Part shown: in pieces, positions 8,690 to 17,134 of the stretch
Numbering within the stretch: the first letter of the stretch is position 1
How the letters are laid out: the number at the start of each line of letters is the position of its first letter
From: Pseudomonas sp. AKS31
Lineage (GTDB): Bacteria > Pseudomonadota > Gammaproteobacteria > Pseudomonadales > Pseudomonadaceae
Assembly: GCF_023634765.1 (NCBI RefSeq)
Contig: NZ_JAMLFX010000001.1
Coordinates: forward strand, 775,789 to 839,788
Direction: 5' to 3'
DNA length: 64,000 bases
Made by a program: the position numbers and the translations under genes
The notes under the pieces: model-generated
Database searches by the model: none
The model's input: the letters and a program-made list of their open reading frames with translations, nothing else
What the model was told of the DNA's origin: nothing

Positions 8690-10123
8690 TTAGCCCATCA
8701 TGTCCTTGATCATGCGTTCCTGCTCCATCAGCTCACGCTGGCGAGCATCGATACGCGACGACAACGGGAAGTTGCTGCCCGCCTTGCGCTTGGCGAAATC
8801 GAGTTGCTGGATCGCCTGGCGATAATCGCCAACCAAGGCGAAATACTCGGCGCGTGCCTGGTGCAGACCAATGATGTTCCCCGACAAACCACGGGTTTCG
8901 GCGACCTGATACCAGACATCCGGATCATCCGGGCGTGATTTGAGCAACGCTTCCAGCGCTTTTTCGGCATCGGCAGCGCGATTCTGTTTCAGCAGCAGAT
9001 CGACGCGCACCTGATTCAACGGGTAGTTGCCCGGATATTGCGTGAGCATCCGGTCAACCCGCGATTGCGCGTCGGGCAAACGATTATTGGTGATGTCGAG
9101 ATCGACCTGAGCGAGGTTGTAGATGATTTCGTTCGGCGAGGTGGCCAACAGTTGCTTGAGATTCTCGCGGGCCTCATTCAACTGACCGCCCTTGATCTGG
9201 GCAATCGCCAGACCGTAGCGCGCCACATCGTTTTTCGGGTTTTCATCCAGCTGCGCGCGGAAGCGCTTGGCGCCCAGGCCTGGGGTTTCTTCGTAGATCA
9301 ACTGCACGCGCGCGCGGATCAACTGATAGCGCTTGGAATCTTCAATGCCGCCCGGTTTGGCCTGCTCGGCACGGTTGCGGGTGTCGGCAATACGCGATTC
9401 TGTCACCGGGTGAGTCAGCAGGAATTCCGGCGGCTTGGCATCGAAACGATATTGACGCATCAGGCGTTCGAACATGGTCGGCATCGAGCGCGGGTCATAC
9501 CCGGCCTTTTCCAGATTGAGGATGCCGATGCGGTCGGCTTCCTGTTCGTTCTGGCGGGAAAAGGTGCGTTGCGACTGAATAGCCGCTGCCTGCGTACCGG
9601 CGATGGTCGCAATACCGGCATCGCCGCCACCGGCCGCCGCAATGACGATCCCGGCCAACAGCGCGGCCATCATCGGCACCTGCATCCGCTGCGAGGCCTC
9701 TACACCGCGAGCAAAGTGGCGTTGCGACAAGTGCGCCAATTCGTGCGCCAGTACCGAAGCGTATTCACCCTCGGTCTGCGCATTGAGGAACAAGCCACCA
9801 TTGACCCCGACCACGCCACCCGGCGCCGCGAAGGCGTTGAGCTGCGGGCTGTTGATCAGGATGAACTCAAGACGCCGGTCACTGACCTGACTGGTTTCTA
9901 CTAGCTTATAGACGCTGGACTCGACGTAATCCTTGAGCTGTGGGTCGTTAAGCTGGGAAACCTGGCTACGCAACATGGCCAGCCACGCGCGGCCGAGCTG
10001 GTATTCCTGTTGCGGCGAGACAATGGCAGAACTGGCGTCGCCGAGTGACGGCAGATCGTCGGCAAAGCCTGGTGAGGCGAGCAGGCAAGCGAGCGTCAGC
10101 AGGGTAGGGCGCAGAAAAGTCAT
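8690..10123 (-). CDS. bepA: periplasmic M48 metalloprotease, BepA (YfgC) type
   Basis: A 477-residue exported zinc protease/chaperone. The signal peptide ends around 'SPGFADD'. The catalytic HExxH motif is at residues 127-131 ('LAHELAH'), with the third zinc ligand in 'NEQEADRIG' near residue 200. The C-terminal half carries tetratricopeptide-like repeats ('AEKALEALLKSRPDDPDVWY'). BepA proteins help assemble or degrade LptD and BAM substrates at the outer membrane. An in-frame ATG further upstream would add seven residues before the signal peptide; the 10123 start gives a conventional export signal. It is convergent with mucD and divergent from the TusA-like gene. In P. aeruginosa the same gene set (bepA, tusA-like, perM-like, bcp, gcvR, dapA) is clustered. 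Confidence 0.9.
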   Translation of the reverse strand: MTFLRPTLLTLACLLASPGFADDLPSLGDASSAIVSPQQEYQLGRAWLAMLRSQVSQLNDPQLKDYVESSVYKLVETSQVSDRRLEFILINSPQLNAFAAPGGVVGVNGGLFLNAQTEGEYASVLAHELAHLSQRHFARGVEASQRMQVPMMAALLAGIVIAAAGGGDAGIATIAGTQAAAIQSQRTFSRQNEQEADRIGILNLEKAGYDPRSMPTMFERLMRQYRFDAKPPEFLLTHPVTESRIADTRNRAEQAKPGGIEDSKRYQLIRARVQLIYEETPGLGAKRFRAQLDENPKNDVARYGLAIAQIKGGQLNEARENLKQLLATSPNEIIYNLAQVDLDITNNRLPDAQSRVDRMLTQYPGNYPLNQVRVDLLLKQNRAADAEKALEALLKSRPDDPDVWYQVAETRGLSGNIIGLHQARAEYFALVGDYRQAIQQLDFAKRKAGSNFPLSSRIDARQRELMEQERMIKDMMG

Positions 10124-10221
10124 GCACAAAGCCTTAGAAGACAAAGACCTTACTGTAGCCGGACACCGGAGCTGCGACCAGATATTCTAGGCAGCTCGAC
10201 GACCTGAACCGGAGTGACGCA

Positions 10222-10461
10222 ATGACTGACGCTGTAGCCCATGACGTGGAACTGGACGCCAGTGGCCTGAATTGTCCGTTGCCGTTGCTCAAGGCAAAAA
10301 TGGAACTCAACAAGCTCCAGAGTGGCGCAGTCCTCAAGGTCATCGCGACCGACGCGGGCTCACAGCGCGACTTCCGCACCTTTGCCAAGTTGGCCGGTCA
10401 TACGCTGCTGCGCGAAGAAGACGAAGCAGGCGTCTACCGTTACTGGTTGAAAAAGGCCTGA
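10222..10461 (+). CDS. TusA/SirA-family sulfur-carrier protein
   Basis: A 79-residue cytoplasmic protein of the TusA fold. The family signature C-P-x-P appears as 'NCPLPLLKAK', with the persulfide-carrying Cys at residue 18. Proteins of this type relay sulfur for tRNA thiolation, molybdenum-cofactor enzymes or other sulfur pathways. The positional equivalent in P. aeruginosa has been linked to molybdoenzyme activity, so this copy may not be the tRNA-thiolation TusA itself; no symbol is assigned. It is divergent from the bepA-like gene and followed 30 bases later by an AI-2E-type permease, probably in one transcript. Confidence 0.88.
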   Translation: MTDAVAHDVELDASGLNCPLPLLKAKMELNKLQSGAVLKVIATDAGSQRDFRTFAKLAGHTLLREEDEAGVYRYWLKKA

Positions 10462-10491
10462 AACCGACAGCGTTAAATCTAAGGATTATTG

Positions 10492-11562
10492 ATGTTCAAA
10501 GTGTTACGCGACTGGATTCAGCGCTACTTCTCCGACGAAGAAGCGGTGGTGCTGGCGGTGCTGCTGTTTCTCGCCTTCACAGCCGTGCTCACGCTCGGCG
10601 GCATGCTCGCGCCGGTGTTGGCGGGGATGGTGCTGGCGTATCTGATGCAGGGCCTGGTGGTCACGCTGGAACGTATGCGCGTGCCGGGTGGCGTGGCGGT
10701 AGGGTTGGTGTTCGCGCTGTTCATGGGCGTGCTGCTGCTTTTTATCGTCGTGGTGCTGCCGTTGCTCTGGCATCAGTTGATCACGCTGTTCAACGAGCTG
10801 CCAGGCATGCTCGCCAAATGGCAGTCGCTGCTGTTGCTGTTACCGGAGCGCTATCCGCACCTGGTATCCGATGAGCAAGTGTTGCAGGCGATCGAAGCGG
10901 CGCGTGGCGAGATCGGCAAGTTCGGCCAGTGGGCGCTGACATTCTCGCTGTCGAGTCTGCCGCTGCTGGTGAACATCATGATCTATCTGGTGCTGGTGCC
11001 GATTCTGGTGTTCTTCTTTCTCAAGGACCGGGTCATGATCGGCGAGTGGGTGCGTGGCTACCTGCCGCGTGAGCGCGCGCTGATCACTCGGGTTGCGCAG
11101 GAGATGAACCGGCAGATCGCCAACTACATCCGCGGCAAGGTCATTGAAATCGTGATTTGCGGCGGCGTGACCTACATCGCGTTTGTCACCCTCGGACTCA
11201 ACTATGCGGCGCTGCTGGCATTGCTGGTCGGTATATCGGTGGTGGTGCCGTATGTGGGCGCGGTGGTGGTGACCGTGCCGGTGACGCTGATTGCGCTGTT
11301 CCAGTGGGGCTGGAGCGACCAGTTCATCTATCTGATGGCGGTGTACGGGATCATTCAGACACTGGATGGCAACGTGCTGGTGCCGCTGCTGTTCTCGGAG
11401 GCGGTCAATCTGCACCCGGTGGCAATCATCTGCGCGGTGCTGTTGTTTGGCGGGTTGTGGGGATTCTGGGGCGTGTTCTTTGCGATCCCGTTGGCGACGC
11501 TGTTCAAGGCTGTGCTCGATGCGTGGCCGCGCAAGGAGCCCGAAGTTTCGCCGCTGCTTTAG
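10492..11562 (+). CDS. AI-2E family (PerM-like) membrane permease
   Basis: A 356-residue polytopic inner membrane protein with about eight membrane helices, of the AI-2 exporter/PerM superfamily. N-terminal segments 'VVLAVLLFLAFTAVLTLGGML' style helices are separated from the C-terminal block by a hydrophilic stretch at about residues 100-140. The C-terminal half contains the family-typical 'IPLATLFKAVLDAW'. Substrates for most members are unknown, and some act as ion antiporters, so the autoinducer label should not be read as function. An AAGGA site precedes the ATG. It follows the TusA-like gene and is separated from convergent bcp by a REP pair. Confidence 0.85.
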   Translation: MFKVLRDWIQRYFSDEEAVVLAVLLFLAFTAVLTLGGMLAPVLAGMVLAYLMQGLVVTLERMRVPGGVAVGLVFALFMGVLLLFIVVVLPLLWHQLITLFNELPGMLAKWQSLLLLLPERYPHLVSDEQVLQAIEAARGEIGKFGQWALTFSLSSLPLLVNIMIYLVLVPILVFFFLKDRVMIGEWVRGYLPRERALITRVAQEMNRQIANYIRGKVIEIVICGGVTYIAFVTLGLNYAALLALLVGISVVVPYVGAVVVTVPVTLIALFQWGWSDQFIYLMAVYGIIQTLDGNVLVPLLFSEAVNLHPVAIICAVLLFGGLWGFWGVFFAIPLATLFKAVLDAWPRKEPEVSPLL

Positions 11563-11599
11563 TGACTGATCAGCATTATTCGTTGTGGCTCAGGGCCTC

Positions 11600-11671
11600 A
11601 TCGCTGGCAAGCCAGTTCCCAACAGGGTTTTCGGTGCACACAAAACCTGTGGGAGCTGGCTTGCCAGCGAT
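11600..11671. repeat. REP-type inverted repeat between perM-like gene and bcp
   Basis: Two imperfect inverted copies of ATCGCTGGCAAGCCAG-TCCCA face each other around a short spacer. This is a well-known intergenic palindrome type of fluorescent pseudomonads. It lies between two convergent genes, where it may stabilise or terminate transcripts. Confidence 0.85.
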
Positions 11672-11686
11672 GGCGTCAGCGAAACA

Positions 11687-12160
11687 TCAGGCTTTATTCA
11701 GATCCTGAGCGGCTGCCAGAACCGCATCCACATGCCCCGGCACTTTCACGCCGCGCCATTCCTGACGCAGCACACCGTCCTTATCAATCAGGAATGTGCT
11801 GCGATCAACGCCCAGGTATTCCTTGCCGTAGAGCTTCTTCAACTTGATCACGTCGAACAGTTGGCAAACGGCCTCGTCCTTGTCGCTGATCAGCTCGAAC
11901 GGAAACTCCTGCTTGCACTTGAAGTTCTCGTGGGACTTCAGGCTGTCGCGGGAGATACCGAAAATCTCGGTATTGGCGGCCTTGAATGCGCCGTACTGAT
12001 CACGAAAGCCCTGACCTTCAGTGGTGCAACCCGGGGTGCTGTCCTTAGGGTAGAAATAGATCACCACTTGTTTGCCCTTGAGGGCGGACAGGCTGACAGT
12101 CTGCCCGCTGGTGGCAGGTGCTTCGAAATCGGCAACCGGTTGGTCGATGACAACGGCCAT
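11687..12160 (-). CDS. bcp: thiol peroxidase Bcp/PrxQ
   Basis: A 157-residue cytoplasmic peroxiredoxin that reduces hydrogen and organic peroxides using thioredoxin. The peroxidatic Cys45 is in the signature 'PKDSTPGCTTEGQGFRD'. The E. coli-type resolving Cys five residues later is absent (Gly/Gln there). Instead a Cys at 82 ('NFKCKQEFPF') could act as resolver, as in the PrxQ subgroup where the two cysteines are about 36 residues apart; this assignment is inference. The ATG start matches the family. It lies 10 bases downstream of gcvR on the same strand, the pairing also known in other gammaproteobacteria. Confidence 0.94.
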   Translation of the reverse strand: MAVVIDQPVADFEAPATSGQTVSLSALKGKQVVIYFYPKDSTPGCTTEGQGFRDQYGAFKAANTEIFGISRDSLKSHENFKCKQEFPFELISDKDEAVCQLFDVIKLKKLYGKEYLGVDRSTFLIDKDGVLRQEWRGVKVPGHVDAVLAAAQDLNKA

Positions 12161-12170
12161 GAAAGCTTCC

Positions 12171-12731
12171 TTACATTGGGTTCTGTGGGCGCCAAGGCTC
12201 GATCAGTGCGTCCAGGTTCATCGCGTCGGAGAAGTCGAGGAACTGGTCGCGCAGCCAACTGATCTGGGTGCCGGCTGGCAGGGTCACGGTAAACGTGGCG
12301 TTGAGCATGGTGCCACCGGTCTGCGGCGCCTGGTACGTGTCGCAGGTCAGGTTTTCCAGTTCGACGTTGTGATCCATGAAGAACTGGCACAGCTCATTGA
12401 TGATGTCCGGGCGATACGCCGAGCTGACATACGCCACATACGGCAGGGCCTGCGGACGATTTTCCAGCGGCGCGCTGCGCACCACGTTGGCGGTGAAAGC
12501 GTGTTTCTTGGCCAGGCCCGGCAGACTGCCTTCCAGGCGGGCGAGGGCGTCCCAGCTGCCGGAGACCTCGAGGACCAAAGCGCTGCACTCGCCGTGGCGA
12601 GTCAGGCGCGAAGTAACCACGGCGCAGCGATTTTCATGGCTGGCGCGGCACAGGACGTTGGTCAGCTCCATGGGGTTGGCGCCGAGGGCACTGATGACAA
12701 GGAATTGTTCGCGAACTGTGGGGGTGGACAT
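12171..12731 (-). CDS. gcvR: glycine cleavage system transcriptional repressor GcvR
   Basis: A 186-residue cytoplasmic protein built of two ACT domains (about residues 8-80 and 92-175). In E. coli, GcvR lacks its own DNA-binding domain and represses the glycine cleavage genes by binding the activator GcvA when glycine is low. Landmarks are 'EQFLVISALGANPMELTNVL' at the start and 'ELCQFFMDHNVELENL' opening the second ACT domain. It is followed directly by bcp and is divergent from dapA across 330 bases. Family identity is good; regulation of glycine cleavage genes here is inferred. Confidence 0.88.
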   Translation of the reverse strand: MSTPTVREQFLVISALGANPMELTNVLCRASHENRCAVVTSRLTRHGECSALVLEVSGSWDALARLEGSLPGLAKKHAFTANVVRSAPLENRPQALPYVAYVSSAYRPDIINELCQFFMDHNVELENLTCDTYQAPQTGGTMLNATFTVTLPAGTQISWLRDQFLDFSDAMNLDALIEPWRPQNPM

Positions 12732-13061
12732 GCAGCATTCCTAAAGCGATGAGCGGTCGGTAGGTTTACGGGCGTTGGCCACCGGGGAGTGCCTGTTCTG
12801 GCTGTCCGTACAAAGAGGCCCGGCAAGCGCTCGCGGCTCGCTCCACTATGGCGGGAGCGCGTCGATGCGACGCAGGAACGGGGTCTGGGAGGCCGTAAAG
12901 GGAGGCTGGAACCCGGCGTACAAGCTGATCAGTACCGATCAAAGTCTGAAGGGTAGCGAAAAGCGGCGCCAAGGGGAATGGCGGCAGCGCAGTACTTCGC
13001 TTGTGCAAGCATCTTGGCGCCAGTACCATTACCGCTCTCTTTTTCCGGCAGGAGCGGTTTC
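12732..13061. other. gcvR-dapA intergenic region
   Basis: A 330-base divergent intergenic region that should carry the gcvR and dapA promoters. I see a short repeat, GATCAGTACCGATCA, near 12927 but no terminator, RNA gene or convincing small gene. An open frame that runs into dapA lacks a ribosome site and is not supported. Confidence 0.5.
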
Positions 13062-13940
13062 ATGATTGCGGGCAGTATGGTGGCACTGGTCACTCCCATG
13101 GATGCACAAGGGCGTCTTGACTGGGACAGCCTCAGCAAACTCGTGGACTTCCATCTCAAGAACGGCACCCATGCCATTGTCGCGGTCGGTACTACCGGCG
13201 AATCGGCAACCCTTGATGTAGAAGAACATATCGCCGTCATCAAAGCCGTGGTCAAACAGGTTGCCGGACGCATTCCGGTCATCGCCGGCACTGGCGCCAA
13301 CTCGACACGCGAAGCTGTCGAGCTGACCCGCAATGCCAAGGAAGCCGGTGCCGATGCCTGCCTGCTGGTGGTTCCGTATTACAACAAGCCGACTCAGGAA
13401 GGTCTGTACCAGCACTTCAAGCACATCGCTGAAGCGGTCGACATTCCGCAGATTCTCTACAACGTTCCTGGCCGCACGTCTTGCGACATGCAGGCCGAGA
13501 CCGTGATTCGCCTGTCCACCGTGCCGAACATCATCGGTATCAAGGAAGCCACCGGCGACCTGAAACGCGCCAAAGCGATCATCGATGGTGTGAGCAAGGA
13601 CTTCATCGTGCTGTCTGGCGATGATCCGACCGCCGTTGAGCTGATCCTGCTGGGCGGCAAAGGCAACATCTCGGTAACCGCCAACGTCGCTCCGCGCGAA
13701 ATGGCCGACCTGTGCGAGGCTGCGCTCAAGGGCGACGCCGACACCGCACGGGCCATCAACGAAAAACTGATGCCGCTGCACAAAGACCTGTTCATTGAAG
13801 CCAACCCGATTCCGGTGAAGTGGGCTTTGGTAGAAATGGGCCTGATGCACGAAGGCATCCGCCTGCCACTGACCTGGCTGAGCACACCTTGTCACGAAAC
13901 GCTCCGCTCGGCCCTGCGCCAGTGCAGCGTCCTGGTTTAA
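13062..13940 (+). CDS. dapA: 4-hydroxy-tetrahydrodipicolinate synthase
   Basis: A 292-residue TIM-barrel enzyme that condenses pyruvate with aspartate semialdehyde, the committed step to diaminopimelate and lysine. The pyruvate-binding pair Thr44-Thr45 ('[10 protein letters not shown]'), the catalytic Tyr in '[13 protein letters not shown]' and the Schiff-base Lys in 'GIKEATGDL' are all present. The open frame extends upstream, but the ATG at 13062, after AGGAG, gives the standard '[13 protein letters not shown]' start. It heads a same-strand run with bamC (17 bases later), an MBL-fold hydrolase and purC, an order I also recall in P. aeruginosa and E. coli (dapA-bamC-purC). Confidence 0.97.
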   Translation: MIAGSMVALVTPMDAQGRLDWDSLSKLVDFHLKNGTHAIVAVGTTGESATLDVEEHIAVIKAVVKQVAGRIPVIAGTGANSTREAVELTRNAKEAGADACLLVVPYYNKPTQEGLYQHFKHIAEAVDIPQILYNVPGRTSCDMQAETVIRLSTVPNIIGIKEATGDLKRAKAIIDGVSKDFIVLSGDDPTAVELILLGGKGNISVTANVAPREMADLCEAALKGDADTARAINEKLMPLHKDLFIEANPIPVKWALVEMGLMHEGIRLPLTWLSTPCHETLRSALRQCSVLV

Positions 13941-13957
13941 TTGAGGAAGTACAACGC

Positions 13958-15073
13958 ATGAAGCGAATGGCCGGACTTTCCGCACTTGCCTTGATTATCT
14001 CCAGCACCAGCGGCTGCGGATGGGTCTGGGGCCCGGAAGGTTATTTCCGTGACCGTGGTAGCGATTACCTGGAAGCGCAACAGACTGCACCGATGCAACT
14101 GCCACCGGATGTCAGCACCTCCAAGCGTCTGGATCCGCTGTTGCCGATCCCGCGTAACGTCGCTGATGACACCGCCAAGGGCGAATACATTGTGCCGCGT
14201 CCTCAGCCGCTTTCGGCCGTTGCCGATGCCAGCGATTATTCGCTGCAGAAGAGCGGTGATTCGCGTTGGGTCGTGGCTCAGCATCCGCCGGCCGAAGTCT
14301 GGCCAGTGGCTGTGCAATTCTTCCAGGACAACGGTTTCCGCCTGGATGAACAGCGCCCGCAGACCGGTGAGTTCACCACCACCTGGCAGCATTCCGACGA
14401 ACTGTCTGCGGCCATGGCCAAGCGCCTGAGCGCAGCCGGTATCGCCAGCGACAGCGAAACCCGTGTGCGTGTGCGTATCGAGCCGGGCGTGCAGCGCAAC
14501 ACCAGTGAAATTTACGTGGTCAGCGCCGAGCGTCCTGCCGGCAGCACTGCCGACGTCGCTTTCACCAACCGTTCGGTCAACACTGGCCTCGACGCGGCGC
14601 TGGTCGACGACATGCTCGCGAGCATGAGCCGGATCTCCGAGAAGGGCGGTTCGGTGTCGATGCTGGCCTCGCGTGATTTCGATACCCCGAGCCGTGTCAG
14701 CCTCAGTGAAGACGGCAGCGGCAACCCGGTGTTGAACGTCGGTACCGATCTGGACCGCGCCTGGTCGAGCGTTGGCCGCGCACTGGAACAAGGCGAATGG
14801 CGCGTTGAAGACATCAACCGCAGCCTGGGCCTGTACTACATCAACCTGGCTGAAAAAGCCGAGAAGAAAGACGACAAGCCTGGTTTCTTCAGCAGCCTGT
14901 TCGGCAGTGCGCCAAGCAAGGAAGAAGTTGAAGCCCGTGCCGAGCGTTATCAGGTTCGCCTGAGCAAGGTTGGCGAGAACATTCAGGTAACCGTCGAGAA
15001 AAACATCAACACCGTCGCGCCGGCTGAAGTGGCACGCAAAGTGTTGAGCGTGATTCAGGACAACCTGGGCTGA
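13958..15073 (+). CDS. bamC: outer membrane assembly lipoprotein BamC (NlpB)
   Basis: A 371-residue lipoprotein component of the BAM complex, which inserts beta-barrel proteins in the outer membrane. The signal sequence ends in a lipobox with acylated Cys20 ('SSTSGCG'). The unstructured N-terminal part that binds BamD follows ('RDRGSDYLEAQQ'), then two helix-grip domains at about residues 100-215 and 225-370. The ATG at 13958 is chosen because it begins the lipoprotein signal; the longer open frame overlaps dapA. It lies between dapA and the MBL-fold gene. Confidence 0.9.
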   Translation: MKRMAGLSALALIISSTSGCGWVWGPEGYFRDRGSDYLEAQQTAPMQLPPDVSTSKRLDPLLPIPRNVADDTAKGEYIVPRPQPLSAVADASDYSLQKSGDSRWVVAQHPPAEVWPVAVQFFQDNGFRLDEQRPQTGEFTTTWQHSDELSAAMAKRLSAAGIASDSETRVRVRIEPGVQRNTSEIYVVSAERPAGSTADVAFTNRSVNTGLDAALVDDMLASMSRISEKGGSVSMLASRDFDTPSRVSLSEDGSGNPVLNVGTDLDRAWSSVGRALEQGEWRVEDINRSLGLYYINLAEKAEKKDDKPGFFSSLFGSAPSKEEVEARAERYQVRLSKVGENIQVTVEKNINTVAPAEVARKVLSVIQDNLG

Positions 15074-15079
15074 TCAACC

Positions 15080-15841
15080 ATGCGTTTTGCCGTTCTCGGC
15101 AGCGGTAGCCAAGGGAACGGCACGCTGATCGCCAGTGCTGATACGTATGTGCTGGTGGATTGTGGTTTTTCCCTGCGGGAAACCGAAAAACGCCTGTTGC
15201 GCCTGGGTGTGAACCCGGCGCAACTGAGCGCGATACTCGTAACCCACGAACATGCCGACCACGTGCATGGCGTGGGTTTACTGTCTCGGCGCTACAATCT
15301 ACCGGTCTACCTCAGTCGCGGCACACTGCGCGGGATGCGCAAACCGATTGAACCCGCAGGCTTTCTGGCCGGCGGCGAGCAACTGCAGATCGGAGCACTG
15401 AACATCGGGGTCATTGCCGTGGCTCATGATGCGCAGGAACCGACACAGTATGTCTTCAGTGATCACGAGCAGCGGCGCTTCGGCCTGCTGACCGACCTGG
15501 GTTCCTACTGCGAGCGGGTGCTGGACGGTTATCGGGACCTCGATGCGTTGATGATCGAGTCCAACCATTGCCGCGACATGCTGGCCCGTGGTCATTACCC
15601 GTACTTTCTCAAGCAACGGGTGGGCGGCGAGCTGGGACATTTGAACAACCATCAGGCGGCATTCCTGGTGTCCGAGTTGGGCTGGCAGGGCTTGCAACAC
15701 CTGGTCCTGGCCCATCTGAGCAGCAAGAACAACATGCCGCAGCTGGCCCGGCAATGTTTTGTCGACACCCTCGGGTGCGACCCGGACTGGCTGCAACTGG
15801 CCGATCAAGATTCAGGGCTCGACTGGCGCCACATCGCCTAG
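15080..15841 (+). CDS. MBL-fold metallo-hydrolase (YycJ/WalJ-like)
   Basis: A 253-residue cytoplasmic metallo-beta-lactamase-fold protein. The metal-binding H-x-H-x-D-H motif is 'THEHADHVHG' (from residue 55), with later ligands in 'AVAHDAQEPTQY', 'LLTDLGS' and 'VLAHLSSKNN'. The opening 'MRFAVLGSGSQGNGTLI' resembles the YycJ/WalJ group, which includes DNA exonucleases in Gram-positives. The substrate here is unknown. It begins six bases after bamC and ends 28 bases before purC. Confidence 0.85.
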   Translation: MRFAVLGSGSQGNGTLIASADTYVLVDCGFSLRETEKRLLRLGVNPAQLSAILVTHEHADHVHGVGLLSRRYNLPVYLSRGTLRGMRKPIEPAGFLAGGEQLQIGALNIGVIAVAHDAQEPTQYVFSDHEQRRFGLLTDLGSYCERVLDGYRDLDALMIESNHCRDMLARGHYPYFLKQRVGGELGHLNNHQAAFLVSELGWQGLQHLVLAHLSSKNNMPQLARQCFVDTLGCDPDWLQLADQDSGLDWRHIA

Positions 15842-15869
15842 CCCACCTACTTAGCAAGCGGAGCCCATC

Positions 15870-16583
15870 ATGGAAAAACGTGAAGAACTCTACCGCGGCA
15901 AAGCCAAATCGGTTTACAAGACCGACGACGCTGACCGCTTGATCCTGCTGTTTCGCAACGACACCTCGGCGTTCGACGGCAAGCGCATCGAGCAGCTCGA
16001 CCGCAAAGGCATGGTCAACAACAAGTTCAACGCCTTCATCATGCAGAAACTCGAAGCGGCCGGCGTACCGACCCAATTCGACAAGCTGCTGGGCGACAAC
16101 GAGTGCCTGGTGAAGAAACTCGACATGATCCCGGTCGAGTGCGTCGTGCGTAACTACGCCGCCGGCAGCCTGGTCAAGCGTCTGGGCGTCGAAGAAGGCC
16201 TGAAGCTCAATCCTTACACCTTCGAGCTGTTCCTGAAGGACGACGCCAAGGGCGACCCGTTCATCAACGAATCCCACGTCGTGGCATTCGGTTGGGGCAC
16301 CGCCGAACAACTGGCTCGCATGAAAGAATTGTCGCTCAAGGTCAACGAAGTGCTGACCAAACTGTTCGACGACGCAGGCCTGCTGCTGGTCGACTTCAAG
16401 CTCGAATTTGGCGTGTTCAGCGACGGCTCCATCGTCCTCGGTGACGAGTTCAGCCCGGACGGCTGCCGTCTGTGGGACAAGGACACCAAGAAGAAGATGG
16501 ACAAGGACCGCTTCCGTCAGGGCCTCGGTGACGTCATCGAAGCCTACGAAGAAGTCGCCAATCGTCTGGGCGTACCGCTTTAA
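15870..16583 (+). CDS. purC: phosphoribosylaminoimidazole-succinocarboxamide synthase
   Basis: A 237-residue enzyme of purine synthesis that joins aspartate to CAIR using ATP, making SAICAR. Signature segments are '[10 protein letters not shown]' at the N-terminus, '[18 protein letters not shown]', '[18 protein letters not shown]' and 'LVDFKLEFG'. Length is that of the bacterial single-domain enzyme. It ends the dapA-bamC-MBL run and is followed by the promoter of tRNA-Ser. Confidence 0.98.
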   Translation: MEKREELYRGKAKSVYKTDDADRLILLFRNDTSAFDGKRIEQLDRKGMVNNKFNAFIMQKLEAAGVPTQFDKLLGDNECLVKKLDMIPVECVVRNYAAGSLVKRLGVEEGLKLNPYTFELFLKDDAKGDPFINESHVVAFGWGTAEQLARMKELSLKVNEVLTKLFDDAGLLLVDFKLEFGVFSDGSIVLGDEFSPDGCRLWDKDTKKKMDKDRFRQGLGDVIEAYEEVANRLGVPL

Positions 16584-16628
16584 TCGACGCAAGCATCTGA
16601 TAGCACGAAGAAATTTTCGAAAGAGGGT

Positions 16629-16656
16629 TTGCTTTCGGTAAAAGTGTTGTTATGAT
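16629..16656 (+). promoter_or_regulatory. promoter of tRNA-Ser
   Basis: TTGCTT (16629-16634) and TATGAT (16651-16656) with a 16-base spacer lie 10 bases before the mature tRNA 5' end. The sequence after the -10 is GC-rich (GCGCGCC), the discriminator type of stringently controlled stable-RNA promoters. Confidence 0.75.
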
Positions 16657-16666
16657 GCGCGCCGTT

Positions 16667-16756
16667 GGAGAGATGCCAGAGTGGCCGAATGGGACGGATT
16701 CGAAATCCGTTGTACCTTCACCGGTACCTAGGGTTCGAATCCCTATCTCTCCGCCA
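16667..16756 (+). tRNA. tRNA-Ser (anticodon CGA)
   Basis: A 90-base class II tRNA. The acceptor stem GGAGAGA pairs with TCTCTCC and a CCA end is encoded. The anticodon arm ACGGA-TTCGAAA-TCCGT places anticodon CGA at 16701-16703, which reads UCG serine codons. A long variable arm (about 16711-16730) and the T-loop GGTTCGAATCC are typical of serine tRNA. It has its own promoter and a terminator 9 bases after the CCA. The accessory-looking glycosyltransferase region starts just beyond it. Confidence 0.97.
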
Positions 16757-16764
16757 TAACATGG

Positions 16765-16801
16765 AAAAAGCCCCGTAGATGAAAATCTACGGGGCTTTTT
16801 C
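16765..16801 (+). terminator. intrinsic terminator after tRNA-Ser
   Basis: AAAAAGCCCCGTAGAT and ATCTACGGGGCTTTTT form a long perfect stem around a GAAA loop and end in a T run. The symmetric A and T tracts make it bidirectional. Confidence 0.93.
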
Positions 16802-17134
16802 GTTTCTGCGAATCCAGTATTCGTGGCGATAGCGCTGAAGCGCGTCGTGCGCGGTGAGCTCATCGGCAGAGAGGCAATTTAAGTAAACACAGCCTCGGCC
16901 GACATTAGAGACACAATGCTCACAGGACTCACCGACCCCTTTAAAGTCGCGTTCTCAGAGTAGGGGGCTGTCTTTATTGGCCAGCTATCAGCCGCCAAAT
17001 CACACCTGTCGTCGTTTATCCTCTGCCCAGCCATGAGGCCATCGCTTTCACTAAAGTGGATACTTGCTCGCCTCGGCCGTGAAAGGCGCATCCAGCGAGT
17101 TCCAGCCTCGCTCCCTATTTGAATTGGTTTGAAT
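16802..17134. other. intergenic region before the large glycosyltransferase gene
   Basis: About 330 bases, visibly poorer in G+C than the neighbours, between the tRNA terminator and the glycosyltransferase start. I see no RNA gene, no copy of the tRNA 3' end and no supported small gene. A 70-codon frame on the minus strand (16879-17091) lacks a ribosome site and protein-like character. It presumably holds the glycosyltransferase promoter. Confidence 0.45.

Noticed and set aside
12775-13065. 96-codon frame between gcvR and dapA
   Set aside because: Runs into the dapA start with no ribosome site; composition is arginine- and serine-rich noise.
16879-17091. 70-codon minus-strand frame after tRNA-Ser
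   Set aside because: Lies in an otherwise empty region but has no ribosome site and no protein-like composition; could not be supported.
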